Of a stretch of DNA of 64,000 nt, positions 7,183 through 17,045 are shown in pieces. The position numbers and the translations under genes were made by a program. The notes under the pieces are model-generated. The model searched no databases. It saw only the letters and a program-made list of their open reading frames with translations, and was not told where the DNA came from. The first letter of the stretch is position 1. Every line of letters starts with the position of its first letter. Source of the stretch: Bacteroidota bacterium (GTDB taxonomy: Bacteria > Bacteroidota > Bacteroidia > UBA8524); contig WBUH01000006.1 in NCBI GenBank assembly GCA_008933805.1, forward strand, positions 1-64,000. The letters run 5' to 3'.

Positions 7183-10100
7183 TTACGGTGCTACCGTAAT
7201 TATAACACCTTCGCTGTGGCTGGTGTATTCAGGAGCGTACATACTTTGCACGGTCGCAATTCCGTTTTGGAAAGTACCTGCTTGCGATACACGTAAGCTG
7301 TACTCAAACATCCACTGGCCTTTGGGCAAACGGTCGAAGAAGAAATTCATGCTGGCATCGCGGATGCTTTGGTAATATCCTACCCCGTTTTGCCATTGGT
7401 AGCCCGATATAGCCGTAACAGGCTCAAGAGCCGCCGCACGCATATCTTTCAAATACACGTACTCCATATCGTTGTTTGCCTTTAAGAAAATACGAACGGT
7501 AAGTTTATCCCCTGCTTTTAATACCGTACCTGCAACAAGCGGAATTTGCACCACACCGCTATCGGTATTTTTTTCAATAAACAGTTGTTTAATCAGCGAT
7601 AACGGAGTTTGTGCGCGGGTAATTTTATCCAGTTTTTCAAAGTATTGCCAATACAAACCTCCCCAGGCCATCGGCAGGTTTTGGCCTGCTTGAGGTGCTA
7701 CGGTTACCTTACCCATATCAGCAGTAATTTCATCACCTGTGAACGACTTTTTAAAGTAGCCTGTACCTGCCTCTGTCTTTATTTCCGGGTCGTTTTCAGT
7801 ATCCAGCGTTTTAGAACCTATTTGTATTGCAGGTGCTTGCGTTTCTTCCAGCCACTCGCTGCCTTTAATCAGCAGGGCATAGCAAGCATCGGCGGTAGAG
7901 CGGGTTGTACCCCAGTCGTTCAGTTGTTTTTGCTTTAATAACCATTTTTGGGTTTGCAACAACGCAAAGGTGTCGTTGCCAATATTGCTAAACGCTTCAA
8001 TAATCAATGACTGGGTTTCGATAGGAGCATCAGTCCAGCCGTAACCGCCCGTCATTTCTTTCCAGTACATTCCGTTGTCTTTGTTCACCAGTGCATTTTG
8101 GCGCAAGGCATACAAAATTTTAAACGGCACAACGTCTTCCCCCAAACGATAAAGGGCAAGAGCAATCATCGCTTGTTCCATGCGGCTGCGACCTTTCCAG
8201 TATTTGGTAGCTTGCTCGCGCCAGTAATCAAAAGTAGCTTCATAATCAGCCCTGTTTTCGTCCTCGTCCACATCAAAAAAGCTCGTGGCGTATAAATACT
8301 GTACTTGGGTAAAACCAAGCTGGTTCTTGCTAAGGTCGGCTTTGTTGCGCACCAGCATATCATAATCGTTTTTAGCCTCACGGTGCAGGTAGGCCAACGA
8401 AGGTTGAATTTCTAATTCATACAATTGGTCCCAACTGCCCGTAACAGTTTTTAGCTTACCCATCCCCGCTACAATGTATTGGGTAATGTTGCGATTGGGG
8501 TTCATTCCGCCAAACCACGGATATGCACCGTTTTCTTTACGCATGGTCAGCAACTTTTCCCGCGCCTGCTTTTGCGAGTTTGCCATCGTGTTTTCATCAA
8601 ACAAAAGACCTAACCGTTGTTTGCGCGCGGTTTCGTCTTTGCCTTCGCTCAACCAAGGACTTTCTGTCAACAGAAGAGATTTTAATTCTTCGTTCTTCTC
8701 AAGGTTAGACACAAAAGAGCCTTCCTCGCCTTGAGCCGCCGCATTTTTCCACGATTCAAATACATCTTTTATCAGCGGGTTACTGTTGGCTATGTGGCTG
8801 GCTAATGCGTTAGCGTAATAACGGTTAAACAATTGCTCTGCACACTCGTGCGGAAACTCCATCATATAAGGTAATGCTTGTATGGCATACCAAGCGGGGT
8901 TGCCTGTGAACTCAAAAGTAAGTTTATGGTTTTTAAGGGTGGTTGAAGGTTTGCTTTGCACCAATTTCTTCAACTCGTAGGTTTGTGGGGTACTGCCGCT
9001 AAACGCAATGGGCAATGCTTCGGTTACCAAAATCTCGTCGCTCAATACGGGTAAGGTATTGGCTTCGGCATCGCTGTAATTACCGTCGTAGGCTTTTATA
9101 ATCACTTTTAAAGCACCGTACCCTGAGGGTACGGTTACCTTCCATTTAACCGCCTCGGTACTGCCTGCTGCCATTTGAGTTATTTGTAGGGCATTTATAT
9201 TGTTAAACTCTTTTATGTTTTTACCGGTGGTAGCATCGTAAACCTCTAGCACAGCGGTTGGATTAAGCGCTTTATCCGAAAGGTTTACCACTTTTGCCGA
9301 AATGTATATTTCATCCCCCTGACGCAAGAAACGGGGCATATTGGTTTGCACCATCAGTGGTTTTTGGGTGATGGATGAAAGAGTTACCATACCGCTTTGG
9401 GCATCTTCAGTGTGTGCAAACGCTCTGAAATTCCAACCTGTAAGGGCTTCGGGGGCAACAAACTTAACTATTACTGCGCCGCTATCGTCGGTTTGGAAGT
9501 GAGGGTAAAAGAACGCCATTTCGCTAAGGTTACGGCGTATTTTTACAAATTGGGGTGCCGTCATACTATTTGCCATAGCCTGCGTAGTGGTCATGTCTTC
9601 AGCTTTTTCGACAGCTGCTGCAGGGGCTGCCATATCAAACGCCATGGGGCTTTCTTTGGCCGATGCGTCGCCAAAAGCATAATTTGTTTTGTTACTTCTA
9701 AACTCGTAAACGCCGCCACTTCCGCCTGAGCCACCGCCACCGGAACCATATCCTGAGCCTCCTAAACCATGTCCAGAGCCAAAGCCATCTCCGTCCATCC
9801 AACCAAACTCACCGTATGTAGTTAAGGGGTCGACAATCCATTTAAAGAATCGCAAACTACCGGGTTTAATGGTTGAAAAAGTTCCGCTGTAAGAAGGGAA
9901 TAGTTTGAGGTCGATTGAGCTTTGTATATTAGTACTACGTGATGATGGGGACACGTAATTGGGTAGCATATAGTAATTGTTACCCATAAAACTATGCCAT
10001 GTGTTATCTGTAAATGCATCCAGTGAAGCATCATACATGGATGCCACTACCTCAGCCGATACTTTTTGAGCGTTAGGCCCCGTAATTTTCAGCACCCATT

Positions 10101-13100
10101 CTTCTTTGCTGCCGGGTATCATTTTATCGCGGTAACTGCTTATTTGTATATCCAGTTCCTTTTTCTCGTAAGGCACCTGTATGTATCTTCTTGCCGAATA
10201 AAAACGGTTGTTATGAACAGCGGCGGCAATAATATACATACCACCCCTGTCTGTTTCGACAACAGGTATCTTCACCCTTAACAAACTATTGTTCAGCTTC
10301 TCCCACTGCACTTCGGTGGTTTTTCCGCCGCGTTCGATAAAATAGGCCACGTGGGTTTGGGGCATTCGGCAGCTTATCAGTACCTCTATGGTTTCACCGG
10401 GTTTTGCAAAGGGTTTCCTAAATTCAATCTCAAGGTTTTTGTGTAAAAAGGCTTTCTTGCCTTTCGGGTCAGCCACCGATAGGATTCTTTCTTCCCTGTA
10501 CACAATACCTTTTTTATCTGCATACTCAAACAAAACTTGGTATTGACCTTGTTTTAGTTTGGCCGTGTTCCATTGTATCGTTTCTTCGCCTTTGGCAATA
10601 TTTATTTGTGCTGAGTACACCTCCTGCCCTTTTTGCGGTGCGGAATAGCTGTATGGATATTTACGGTTTGAGAAATAACGTTTTAGTGTTTTGGCATCAA
10701 TCAGTTGGGTATCGGGCTTGTCCCATAGCATTTCGGTAATAAACTCCGACTCACTTATCTGTTCTGTAATCGTAAGCTTGCCTTGCAGCGGTATGTCAAT
10801 ACCGTTGGCATTTCTTGCAAAAACAGTAATGGTGGCCGGTTCATCAGTATAGGCAACTGAAGGAGTTGTAAGGGTAGCATATACGTTGCGCGGCCCCACG
10901 GTTATGGCTTGATATGTGGCTTGGGTTTCACCGGCAATATCGGTTACTGCAATATTTACCGTAAATGAGTAATTACTGTTTGTATCATTATCAGGTATTG
11001 CAGCAAACTTTATGGTAAAGTTCCCTTCATCGTCCAACGTTAGCTTGCCTGATGCAAAGGTTTCTTCCTGTGTCCTTTCTTTCCACCAGTAATCGTAGTA
11101 AAAATAATCTTGCTGGCGCAATACCGAATATTCAAGGGTTGCCCCGCTGATGGCGTTTCCGGCATACGCCGTTGCATTGCCTGTAACCGTAATTGTGTCG
11201 TAAAAGTCAAACGAGGTTTTAATGGTATCGGTTTGTACTTTAAACTTAGGTCGCTTGTATTCTTCTACCAAAAAGCCGAAGTCCCCGTATTGGTCGTGCA
11301 GGGTATAATAGCCGGTAAGCCTTCCGTAAGGAATTACAAAGCTGCCCGAGAATGTTCCGTATTGGTTGGTAGTATATTCCTGCGATGCAATTTCTTCGCC
11401 GTTGGCATCGTCAAATTTTACAGTGGCTGCTGAGTTTTTAAGTATTTCCGTACGCCCTTCTTTGGGGTACTCTTTTACGCGGTAGCCTTTAAAATAAACG
11501 GTTTGGCCGGGGCGGTAGATGCTCCTGTCGGTAACAAAGCGGGTTTGGGGCAATACTTGTGCCGTGCCCTCTTCAAAATAATACATCCCTGCATAAAACG
11601 AGTAGCTGCTGCTAATCAGCTGTTCATCGTTTTTGTAGGCGTCAATCTCAATTCCGTAGGAGGTTTCAGAAAGTGTTATTTCAATACTTCCCGTATTATC
11701 GGTAATTCCCTCACCTATTATTTTTTTGTTGAGGATTGTAGAACGATCGTTATATGTAGGGGTACTTGCTACCAGTTTCACTCCTTTTACAGGCTTTCCG
11801 GTCAGCATATCCGTAATAAAAAAACGATGTGTTTTAGGCCCTGTAGGAGTGGTGTACAACGCATAATCAGTTGACCAAAATGCTACATAGCCTGCCACGT
11901 TAGTATCAGCATCAAAGTTTTCGTTGGCTGAGTACAGCAACACATAATGCCCTGCCGCCAGCCCTTTGTGGTACCACTCGGTGCGGTGCTGCATAAAGTT
12001 GGTATCAATGGGCAAACTAACGGTTTGGGGGTCTATGTAAGGTTGTTTCAGCAACTCACGCAGTTTGTATATTTGCGCACTATCAGTATTGCTGTATTTG
12101 TGGTTGTTAATTGCCTCTAAGGCTTCTTGGCCAATAGGTATATAGCGCAGGTATAATTTCCCGGTATTTTTATAATTGATGCTGAACCTGAACGGCTGTT
12201 TCGACTTTACACTATACTCTGTATATACACGAAGAGATTGACTAAGTATTTCGCTTTTTAGCTGACGGCAGTTTATGGTTGCATTTTCCTTGGGATATTT
12301 TTCAATGGCCGCATTTAGGTATCGTATAGCTTCAGCGTTTTGGCACAGTTGATTATCCCAACCTACGCCATAGCTGTAATTGTCTGTACAACTCAATAGC
12401 TTTGCCAACTTATAAACCGCCTCGTTTACAATGGGGTAATTGCCGTACAGTGCTAATTGGTTTTTGTACCAGTTTATGTGTAATTGCTTATCATACACAT
12501 CGCCGTATGCAATGGCCGCAAATTCTATCCGCTCAATATCGGTTAGTAGCTGGGCTTCTTTTTTTCCTGTATTAATAAAGCGTTGCAGTAATAATTTAAG
12601 GGTATTAAGCCCCTTTAATCGATATGCATATTCGTTATCGGTAAGCAACGGAGTATTCACAAAAATAGTAGCATCAGCAAACAAGGTTTCCGCCTCAAGT
12701 ACGTCAGTATCTTTTGCAATATTTATTGAGTAATAATTATTGTAGAAACTGTACAAACGCCACATAAGCACATCATACAATGCAGGAAAGTACTCAGCAC
12801 TCTTTTTTGAAGCATATACCAGTGCCGTATAGTTGCCGATGGGGCTACCGGTAAGTATCTCTGTATTTTGTACTGAAGCTAAAAAATAGCTTTCCGCACG
12901 TTTCAAAATAAGGTCTTCGGGCCAAAAAACAGGGTCGTTAGTATCGGGCTCTTCTTCGCCGTCGTAGTAATAACTTTTTTGGTTCAATACCTCCAGCCAT
13001 GCACTACCGGCTATGCTTTGCAACACGCTTTTATGCGGCTCAGGCATCACTGCTATTTCAGCATCTATTTTCTTTAATTGTTGCCACAGGTTAGTTTCGG

Positions 13101-13398
13101 CAAGCTGCTTTTCAAGGGTAAGCTTGCGTATTATCACCTTTATTACCTGCGAATGATTTTTGTGTTTTCGTGCCAGCGTTTCAATACTATTCAATTGTTC
13201 ATTGGCATCTTGGGTAAGCTCTTCGTTTAGCAAGCTGTCTGCTTTTAGCCAAAGTGCCTTGTAACTGGTATCTTTATCCATCGACGAAAACGGGAAGTCT
13301 CCCAAATCGAGCCAGCTACTCCAAGAAGTGGTGTCTTGCGCCGCAGCACTTTTAAGACCCAACAAAGCAAACAAAACAATAAGCAGTTTAATTTTCAT
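7183..13398 (-). CDS. Bacterial alpha-2-macroglobulin family protein
   Basis: A giant secreted protein of about 2071 residues. Start ATG at 13398 (MKIKLLIVLFALLGLKSAAAQ) gives a Sec signal peptide with no lipobox; an upstream GTG is unlikely. Macroglobulin-like beta domains are visible, for example RSIYRPGQTVYFKGYRVKEY near residue 630 (typical MG2) and PRFLRQGDEIYISAKVVNLS near 1365. A Gly-rich stretch lies near residue 1220. Around residue 1519 is PHECAEQLFNRYYANALA, containing CxEQ, the thioester motif that covalently traps proteases. Family members are thought to guard the cell envelope against proteases, often together with penicillin-binding protein 1C; no pbpC neighbour is seen here. 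The 3' end has been copied twice downstream. Confidence 0.95.
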   Translation of the reverse strand: MKIKLLIVLFALLGLKSAAAQDTTSWSSWLDLGDFPFSSMDKDTSYKALWLKADSLLNEELTQDANEQLNSIETLARKHKNHSQVIKVIIRKLTLEKQLAETNLWQQLKKIDAEIAVMPEPHKSVLQSIAGSAWLEVLNQKSYYYDGEEEPDTNDPVFWPEDLILKRAESYFLASVQNTEILTGSPIGNYTALVYASKKSAEYFPALYDVLMWRLYSFYNNYYSINIAKDTDVLEAETLFADATIFVNTPLLTDNEYAYRLKGLNTLKLLLQRFINTGKKEAQLLTDIERIEFAAIAYGDVYDKQLHINWYKNQLALYGNYPIVNEAVYKLAKLLSCTDNYSYGVGWDNQLCQNAEAIRYLNAAIEKYPKENATINCRQLKSEILSQSLRVYTEYSVKSKQPFRFSINYKNTGKLYLRYIPIGQEALEAINNHKYSNTDSAQIYKLRELLKQPYIDPQTVSLPIDTNFMQHRTEWYHKGLAAGHYVLLYSANENFDADTNVAGYVAFWSTDYALYTTPTGPKTHRFFITDMLTGKPVKGVKLVASTPTYNDRSTILNKKIIGEGITDNTGSIEITLSETSYGIEIDAYKNDEQLISSSYSFYAGMYYFEEGTAQVLPQTRFVTDRSIYRPGQTVYFKGYRVKEYPKEGRTEILKNSAATVKFDDANGEEIASQEYTTNQYGTFSGSFVIPYGRLTGYYTLHDQYGDFGFLVEEYKRPKFKVQTDTIKTSFDFYDTITVTGNATAYAGNAISGATLEYSVLRQQDYFYYDYWWKERTQEETFASGKLTLDDEGNFTIKFAAIPDNDTNSNYSFTVNIAVTDIAGETQATYQAITVGPRNVYATLTTPSVAYTDEPATITVFARNANGIDIPLQGKLTITEQISESEFITEMLWDKPDTQLIDAKTLKRYFSNRKYPYSYSAPQKGQEVYSAQINIAKGEETIQWNTAKLKQGQYQVLFEYADKKGIVYREERILSVADPKGKKAFLHKNLEIEFRKPFAKPGETIEVLISCRMPQTHVAYFIERGGKTTEVQWEKLNNSLLRVKIPVVETDRGGMYIIAAAVHNNRFYSARRYIQVPYEKKELDIQISSYRDKMIPGSKEEWVLKITGPNAQKVSAEVVASMYDASLDAFTDNTWHSFMGNNYYMLPNYVSPSSRSTNIQSSIDLKLFPSYSGTFSTIKPGSLRFFKWIVDPLTTYGEFGWMDGDGFGSGHGLGGSGYGSGGGGSGGSGGVYEFRSNKTNYAFGDASAKESPMAFDMAAPAAAVEKAEDMTTTQAMANSMTAPQFVKIRRNLSEMAFFYPHFQTDDSGAVIVKFVAPEALTGWNFRAFAHTEDAQSGMVTLSSITQKPLMVQTNMPRFLRQGDEIYISAKVVNLSDKALNPTAVLEVYDATTGKNIKEFNNINALQITQMAAGSTEAVKWKVTVPSGYGALKVIIKAYDGNYSDAEANTLPVLSDEILVTEALPIAFSGSTPQTYELKKLVQSKPSTTLKNHKLTFEFTGNPAWYAIQALPYMMEFPHECAEQLFNRYYANALASHIANSNPLIKDVFESWKNAAAQGEEGSFVSNLEKNEELKSLLLTESPWLSEGKDETARKQRLGLLFDENTMANSQKQAREKLLTMRKENGAYPWFGGMNPNRNITQYIVAGMGKLKTVTGSWDQLYELEIQPSLAYLHREAKNDYDMLVRNKADLSKNQLGFTQVQYLYATSFFDVDEDENRADYEATFDYWREQATKYWKGRSRMEQAMIALALYRLGEDVVPFKILYALRQNALVNKDNGMYWKEMTGGYGWTDAPIETQSLIIEAFSNIGNDTFALLQTQKWLLKQKQLNDWGTTRSTADACYALLIKGSEWLEETQAPAIQIGSKTLDTENDPEIKTEAGTGYFKKSFTGDEITADMGKVTVAPQAGQNLPMAWGGLYWQYFEKLDKITRAQTPLSLIKQLFIEKNTDSGVVQIPLVAGTVLKAGDKLTVRIFLKANNDMEYVYLKDMRAAALEPVTAISGYQWQNGVGYYQSIRDASMNFFFDRLPKGQWMFEYSLRVSQAGTFQNGIATVQSMYAPEYTSHSEGVIITVAP

Positions 13399-13550
13399 AA
13401 TCACAGGCACAAATTAAAAGTTGTAAGATAACCAATTTATCAAAGGTCAAAGTTAGGATAAAGGGCATTTTTCCTTATCCAAATGTTGCATACCCTGGTA
13501 AGAAAAAAAGTAAACGGTTAGCCGCTATTTTTTCAAAAAAATATTTCGCG

Positions 13551-13724
13551 CTAAACCAAATGGCGAAGTTTCATCTCCGCAAGCAGTTTCTCTGGAATGG
13601 GCCTGCATGAGCAATGCTCCCTGTGTTCAAGGTGCCATTGTATGCGTTGTTCCGAGGTGGGGTTTTTAGGCATGGGGTGCGCCTCGTGCCATTGCGCATT
13701 TAATTTTGAAACCTTTTTAGTCAT
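13551..13724 (-). CDS. 57-residue conserved-looking small protein
   Basis: An ATG at 13724 opens a 57-codon frame ending TAG at 13551. The protein is Lys/His/Pro-rich: MTKKVSKLNAQWHEAHPMPK, then a segment with WHLEHREHCSCRPIPEKL and a basic end. The HxxHCSC arrangement could bind metal. I recall similar short proteins in other Bacteroidota but cannot verify this here. It stands alone between the alpha-2-macroglobulin gene and nadC, divergent from nadC. Role unknown. Confidence 0.7.
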   Translation of the reverse strand: MTKKVSKLNAQWHEAHPMPKNPTSEQRIQWHLEHREHCSCRPIPEKLLAEMKLRHLV

Positions 13725-13780
13725 ACTCCAAAGTTAGGGAGTTATTAGGTTTCGGCTGCCGTTTACAATCAAAAATCGGG

Positions 13781-13788
13781 TACCTTTG
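13781..13788 (+). promoter_or_regulatory. Candidate -7 box (TACCTTTG) for nadC
   Basis: TACCTTTG matches TAnnTTTG and ends 20 nt before the nadC ATG at 13809. Confidence 0.5.
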
Positions 13789-13808
13789 CAAAAACGTTTA
13801 AACAGAAA

Positions 13809-14666
13809 ATGAACCCTCTTTTCACTTCGCCCCAGTGTATTGATTTTATAAAACACAGCTTGCAGGAAGACATAGGCAGCGGCGACCACTCGTCGTTGGC
13901 TTCTATCCCGCAAGGAACAATGGGCAAAGCACGTTTGCTGATAAAAGACGACGGCATTATTGCCGGACTGGATTTAGCCCGTGTTATTTTTAACGAAGTG
14001 GATAGCTCCTTGAAGGTAGAAGTATTGCTGGCAGACGGCGACCGTGTGAAAAAAGGAGATGTGGGATTGATAGTTGAAGGCAGTGTACATAGTATTTTGA
14101 AATCTGAGCGATTAGTGTTAAATTGTATGCAACGTTTTAGCGGTATTGCCACCACTACTAATAGTATGGTAAAGCTGCTTGAGGGGCTGAACACAAAAAT
14201 TTTAGATACGCGCAAAACCACACCCGGCTTGCGTTTTCTTGAAAAGTGGGCAGTTACCGTTGGCGGCGGTTACAACCATAGGATAGGTTTATACGATATG
14301 ATTATGCTGAAAGATAATCATGTGGACTATGCGGGGGGGATTTTAGCAGCAGTTGAACGAACCAAAAAGTATCTTGCTGATAATGAGCTTGATTTGAAAA
14401 TTGAGGTAGAAACCCGCAACCTTGACGAAGTAAAGCAAGTCCTAGATGCAGGCGGAGTGCACCGGGTGATGTTTGATAACTTTACCCCGCAACTGATGAA
14501 AGAAGCGGTAGAATTAGTAGCTGGAAGGATGGAAACAGAAGCATCGGGCGGCATTACCATGGAAACGGTGAGGACGTATGCAGAAACGGGTGTTGATTAC
14601 ATTTCCGTAGGGGCGTTAACCCACTCGGTAAAAAGTTTAGATATCAGTTTAAAAGAATTTGCCTGA
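13809..14666 (+). CDS. nadC: Nicotinate-nucleotide pyrophosphorylase (carboxylating), quinolinate phosphoribosyltransferase
   Basis: A 285-residue enzyme of normal family length. It converts quinolinate and phosphoribosyl pyrophosphate to nicotinate mononucleotide, CO2 and pyrophosphate in de novo NAD synthesis. Diagnostic motifs are LNCMQRFSGIATTT near residue 101, TRKTTPGLRFLEKWAVTVGG near 134, HRIGLYDMIMLKDNH near 158, IEVETRNLDEV near 199 and EASGGITMETV near 240. The catalytic Arg/Lys/Glu set of the type II phosphoribosyltransferase barrel is therefore intact. nadA and nadB are not in the window. Confidence 0.97.
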   Translation: MNPLFTSPQCIDFIKHSLQEDIGSGDHSSLASIPQGTMGKARLLIKDDGIIAGLDLARVIFNEVDSSLKVEVLLADGDRVKKGDVGLIVEGSVHSILKSERLVLNCMQRFSGIATTTNSMVKLLEGLNTKILDTRKTTPGLRFLEKWAVTVGGGYNHRIGLYDMIMLKDNHVDYAGGILAAVERTKKYLADNELDLKIEVETRNLDEVKQVLDAGGVHRVMFDNFTPQLMKEAVELVAGRMETEASGGITMETVRTYAETGVDYISVGALTHSVKSLDISLKEFA

Positions 14667-14722
14667 TATTTGCACGATTTTTGCGGTTGTTTCACAATCC
14701 ACTGATTTAAAAAGAATTTGAC

Positions 14723-15400
14723 ATGAAAAAATATATACTTACCCTTGTAACTATTGCCCTAGTAACTGCACTACAAGCGCAGTTTACAGTAAGCCCGTCA
14801 ACCAAACACGTTTACGGCCCATCTTCTGATTTTGAATTGATAGGCAAATCATACGTTAAAAATACAGGTTCTAGCAACAAAACATTTGTATGGCGCATGA
14901 CTGTTGGTAACACTCCTAACGGATGGACCGCTGCTTTGTGTGACAAAAACCTTTGCTGGGATGTAACCGTAACCCGCGCTACGTTTGAATTAGCCCCCGG
15001 CGATTCAGGCAATTTGGATGTACACCTTTACCCTGCAAGCAAAGGCGGCGCAGGTAATGTAGATATGTATGTTTTTGAAGAAGGCGATAGCGTAAACGGA
15101 AAAACTGCTGCTTTTACTTTTGATGCCTGGACACTTAGCAACGGCAAAGTAGCTAACAGAAGCAACAGCATGGAGATTTATCCAAACCCTGCTACCACCA
15201 AGCTTAACATTTCGTTAGAAACTACTAAGCCTGTGAGCATTGAAGTTTACAACGTATTGGGTCAAGTAAAAATGACTCACGTACACAACGGCGGCACCAG
15301 CACTTTAGATTTATCAGAGTTGCCTGCCGGTATTTACTTTGTTCGCTATACCAACAGCAACAACCAAATAGTATCAAAACAATTTAAGAAAATACAATAA
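14723..15400 (+). CDS. T9SS type A sorting-domain secreted protein
   Basis: A 225-residue secreted protein. It has an N-terminal signal peptide (MKKYILTLVTIALVTALQAQ), a central single beta-sandwich-like domain (about residues 22-140, with CDKNLCWDV as a possible disulfide) and a C-terminal T9SS type A domain: SMEIYPNPATTKLNISLETT, VYNVLGQVKM, LPAGIYFVRYTN and a terminal KQFKKIQ. Export by the Por system to the surface or medium is expected. Function of the central domain is unknown. It is followed by a strong terminator. Confidence 0.85.
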   Translation: MKKYILTLVTIALVTALQAQFTVSPSTKHVYGPSSDFELIGKSYVKNTGSSNKTFVWRMTVGNTPNGWTAALCDKNLCWDVTVTRATFELAPGDSGNLDVHLYPASKGGAGNVDMYVFEEGDSVNGKTAAFTFDAWTLSNGKVANRSNSMEIYPNPATTKLNISLETTKPVSIEVYNVLGQVKMTHVHNGGTSTLDLSELPAGIYFVRYTNSNNQIVSKQFKKIQ

Positions 15401-15420
15401 GCGGCACATTGCCCCTATAT

Positions 15421-15456
15421 AAAAAGCCTTGCTGACTATTCAGCAAGGCTTTTTTA
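15421..15456. terminator. Intrinsic terminator after the T9SS gene
   Basis: A near-perfect stem AAAAAGCCTTGCTGA / TCAGCAAGGCTTTTT with a 4-nt loop and T- and A-tracts on both sides. It could work in both directions. Confidence 0.88.
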
Positions 15457-15526
15457 TTGTTTTTTAATTGACTTTCAATTACTAAAACTCTTACATTTAC
15501 AAAAATAATACCCGCAAGTACAACGA

Positions 15527-16624
15527 ATGAAAATTGCCGTATTCAAGGAAACGCGCCCCGCCGAAACCCGCGTTGCCCTTACACCACAGGTAGCCCAACA
15601 ATACATAAAACAAGGACACGAAATACTGGTGGAAACCGGTGCAGGATTATCCTCATTTTTTAGTGACGAGGCTTATACACAAGCCGGCGCACTGGTTACC
15701 GATAAAACTCAACTGGCAAATGCTGATATTTTCTTAAAAGTAAACCAACCCACCGACGATGAAATAGCCTTGATACCGCAAGGCAAGGTGTTGGTTAGCT
15801 TTTTATACGCCACCCACAACCGTGAGCTGGCCGAAAAAATTGCAGCAAAAGGCATCAGCTGTTTTGCTATGGATGCTATACCGCGAATCTCACGCGCACA
15901 AAACATGGATGCACTAAGCTCACAAAGCAATTTGGCCGGTTACAAAGCCGTGCTGATGGGTGCCAATGCCATGGGCAAAATATTCCCGATGCTGATGACA
16001 GCTGCCGGAACGGTTACCCCCTCTAAAGTGTTAATTTTTGGAGTGGGTGTAGCAGGTTTGCAAGCCATTGCTACCGCCAAACGTTTGGGTGCAGTTGTAG
16101 AGGCTACAGACGTTCGTCCTGAAACCAAAGAACAGGTAGAATCGTTGGGGGGTAAGTTTGTAATGGTAGATGGTGGAGATGCGGTGAAAACTGAAGGCGG
16201 TTATGCCAAAGAGGTAAGCGAAGACTACCTGCGCCGCCAAAAAGAAACATTGCTTAAACACATTTCACAGGCTGATTTAGTAATTACCACCGCACTGGTA
16301 ATGGGTAAAAAAGCCCCGATATTGATAACTGAAGAAATGGTGAAAGCCATGAAGTTTGGCAGCGTGATAGTGGACATGGCCGTTGAACAAGGCGGTAACT
16401 GTGAAATGAGCGAGCTGGACCAAACAGTGGTGAAAAACGGGGTGAAAATTATAGGCCAAAGCAATATACCCGCTTTGCTGCCCCAAAACGCCAGCGATTT
16501 ATATGCTAAGAATATTTATAACCTGCTTACCCATTTGGCCACCAAAGACGGCCTGAAATGGGAAATGGAGGAGGAAATTACTGCGGGTACATTGGTAGTG
16601 CATGAGAATAAAGTATTAAAGTAA
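15527..16624 (+). CDS. pntAA: NAD(P) transhydrogenase subunit alpha part 1 (domain I)
   Basis: A 365-residue protein matching the NAD(H)-binding subunit of split proton-translocating transhydrogenase and the alanine dehydrogenase/PNT fold. The N-terminal FKETRPAETRVALTPQV is typical. The Rossmann motif VLIFGVGVAGLQAIATAKRL is near residue 168, followed by VEATDVRPETKEQVESLGGK. VIVDMAVEQGGNCE is near 282. With pntAB and pntB it transfers hydride from NADH to NADP+ driven by proton motive force, supplying NADPH. A four-helix-bundle element separates it from pntAB. Confidence 0.96.
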   Translation: MKIAVFKETRPAETRVALTPQVAQQYIKQGHEILVETGAGLSSFFSDEAYTQAGALVTDKTQLANADIFLKVNQPTDDEIALIPQGKVLVSFLYATHNRELAEKIAAKGISCFAMDAIPRISRAQNMDALSSQSNLAGYKAVLMGANAMGKIFPMLMTAAGTVTPSKVLIFGVGVAGLQAIATAKRLGAVVEATDVRPETKEQVESLGGKFVMVDGGDAVKTEGGYAKEVSEDYLRRQKETLLKHISQADLVITTALVMGKKAPILITEEMVKAMKFGSVIVDMAVEQGGNCEMSELDQTVVKNGVKIIGQSNIPALLPQNASDLYAKNIYNLLTHLATKDGLKWEMEEEITAGTLVVHENKVLK

Positions 16625-16636
16625 TTTATTAATTTT

Positions 16637-17045
16637 TTGACTTGTGGACTTGTTGATTTATGGATGCTGAGGTTCTAAAAAAACGCACAAAACAGTTTGC
16701 ACTCCGAAATATTCGACTTTTTCGGTCATTACCAAAAACCGAAGAAGCCAGAGTAATTGGCAAACAACTGTTACGTTCAGCTACATCTGTTGGGGCAAAT
16801 TACAGAGCCGCTTGTCGTGCAAGGTCAAACGAAGAGTTTTATTCAAAACTAAGCATCGTAGTAGAAGAAGCAGACGAAACTTTATTTTGGATGGAATTAC
16901 TTATCGAAGCTGAAATTATTAAACATGAAAAGATAAAAGACTTAATGAATGAAAATATTGAAATACTGTCAATAATGGCAGCCTCAAGAAAAACGGCTAA
17001 AAGGGTAACTAAGCAAGCAATAAAATCAACAAGTCTACAAGTCAA
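16637..17045. mobile_element. Four-helix-bundle gene module bounded by 23-bp inverted repeats inside the pnt operon
   Basis: The left end (16637-16659) reads TTGACTTGTGGACTTGTTGA plus TTT. The reverse complement of the right end (17023-17045) is the same except for one base. The inverted repeats bracket a single gene, and the right repeat lies inside the last codons of that gene. The insert sits exactly between pntAA and pntAB, which are normally adjacent. No transposase is present, so any mobility would be passive (inference). No obvious target-site duplication is seen. Confidence 0.65.

Noticed and set aside
9397-9729. 110-codon plus-strand frame inside the alpha-2-macroglobulin gene
   Set aside because: Antisense shadow of the long gene.
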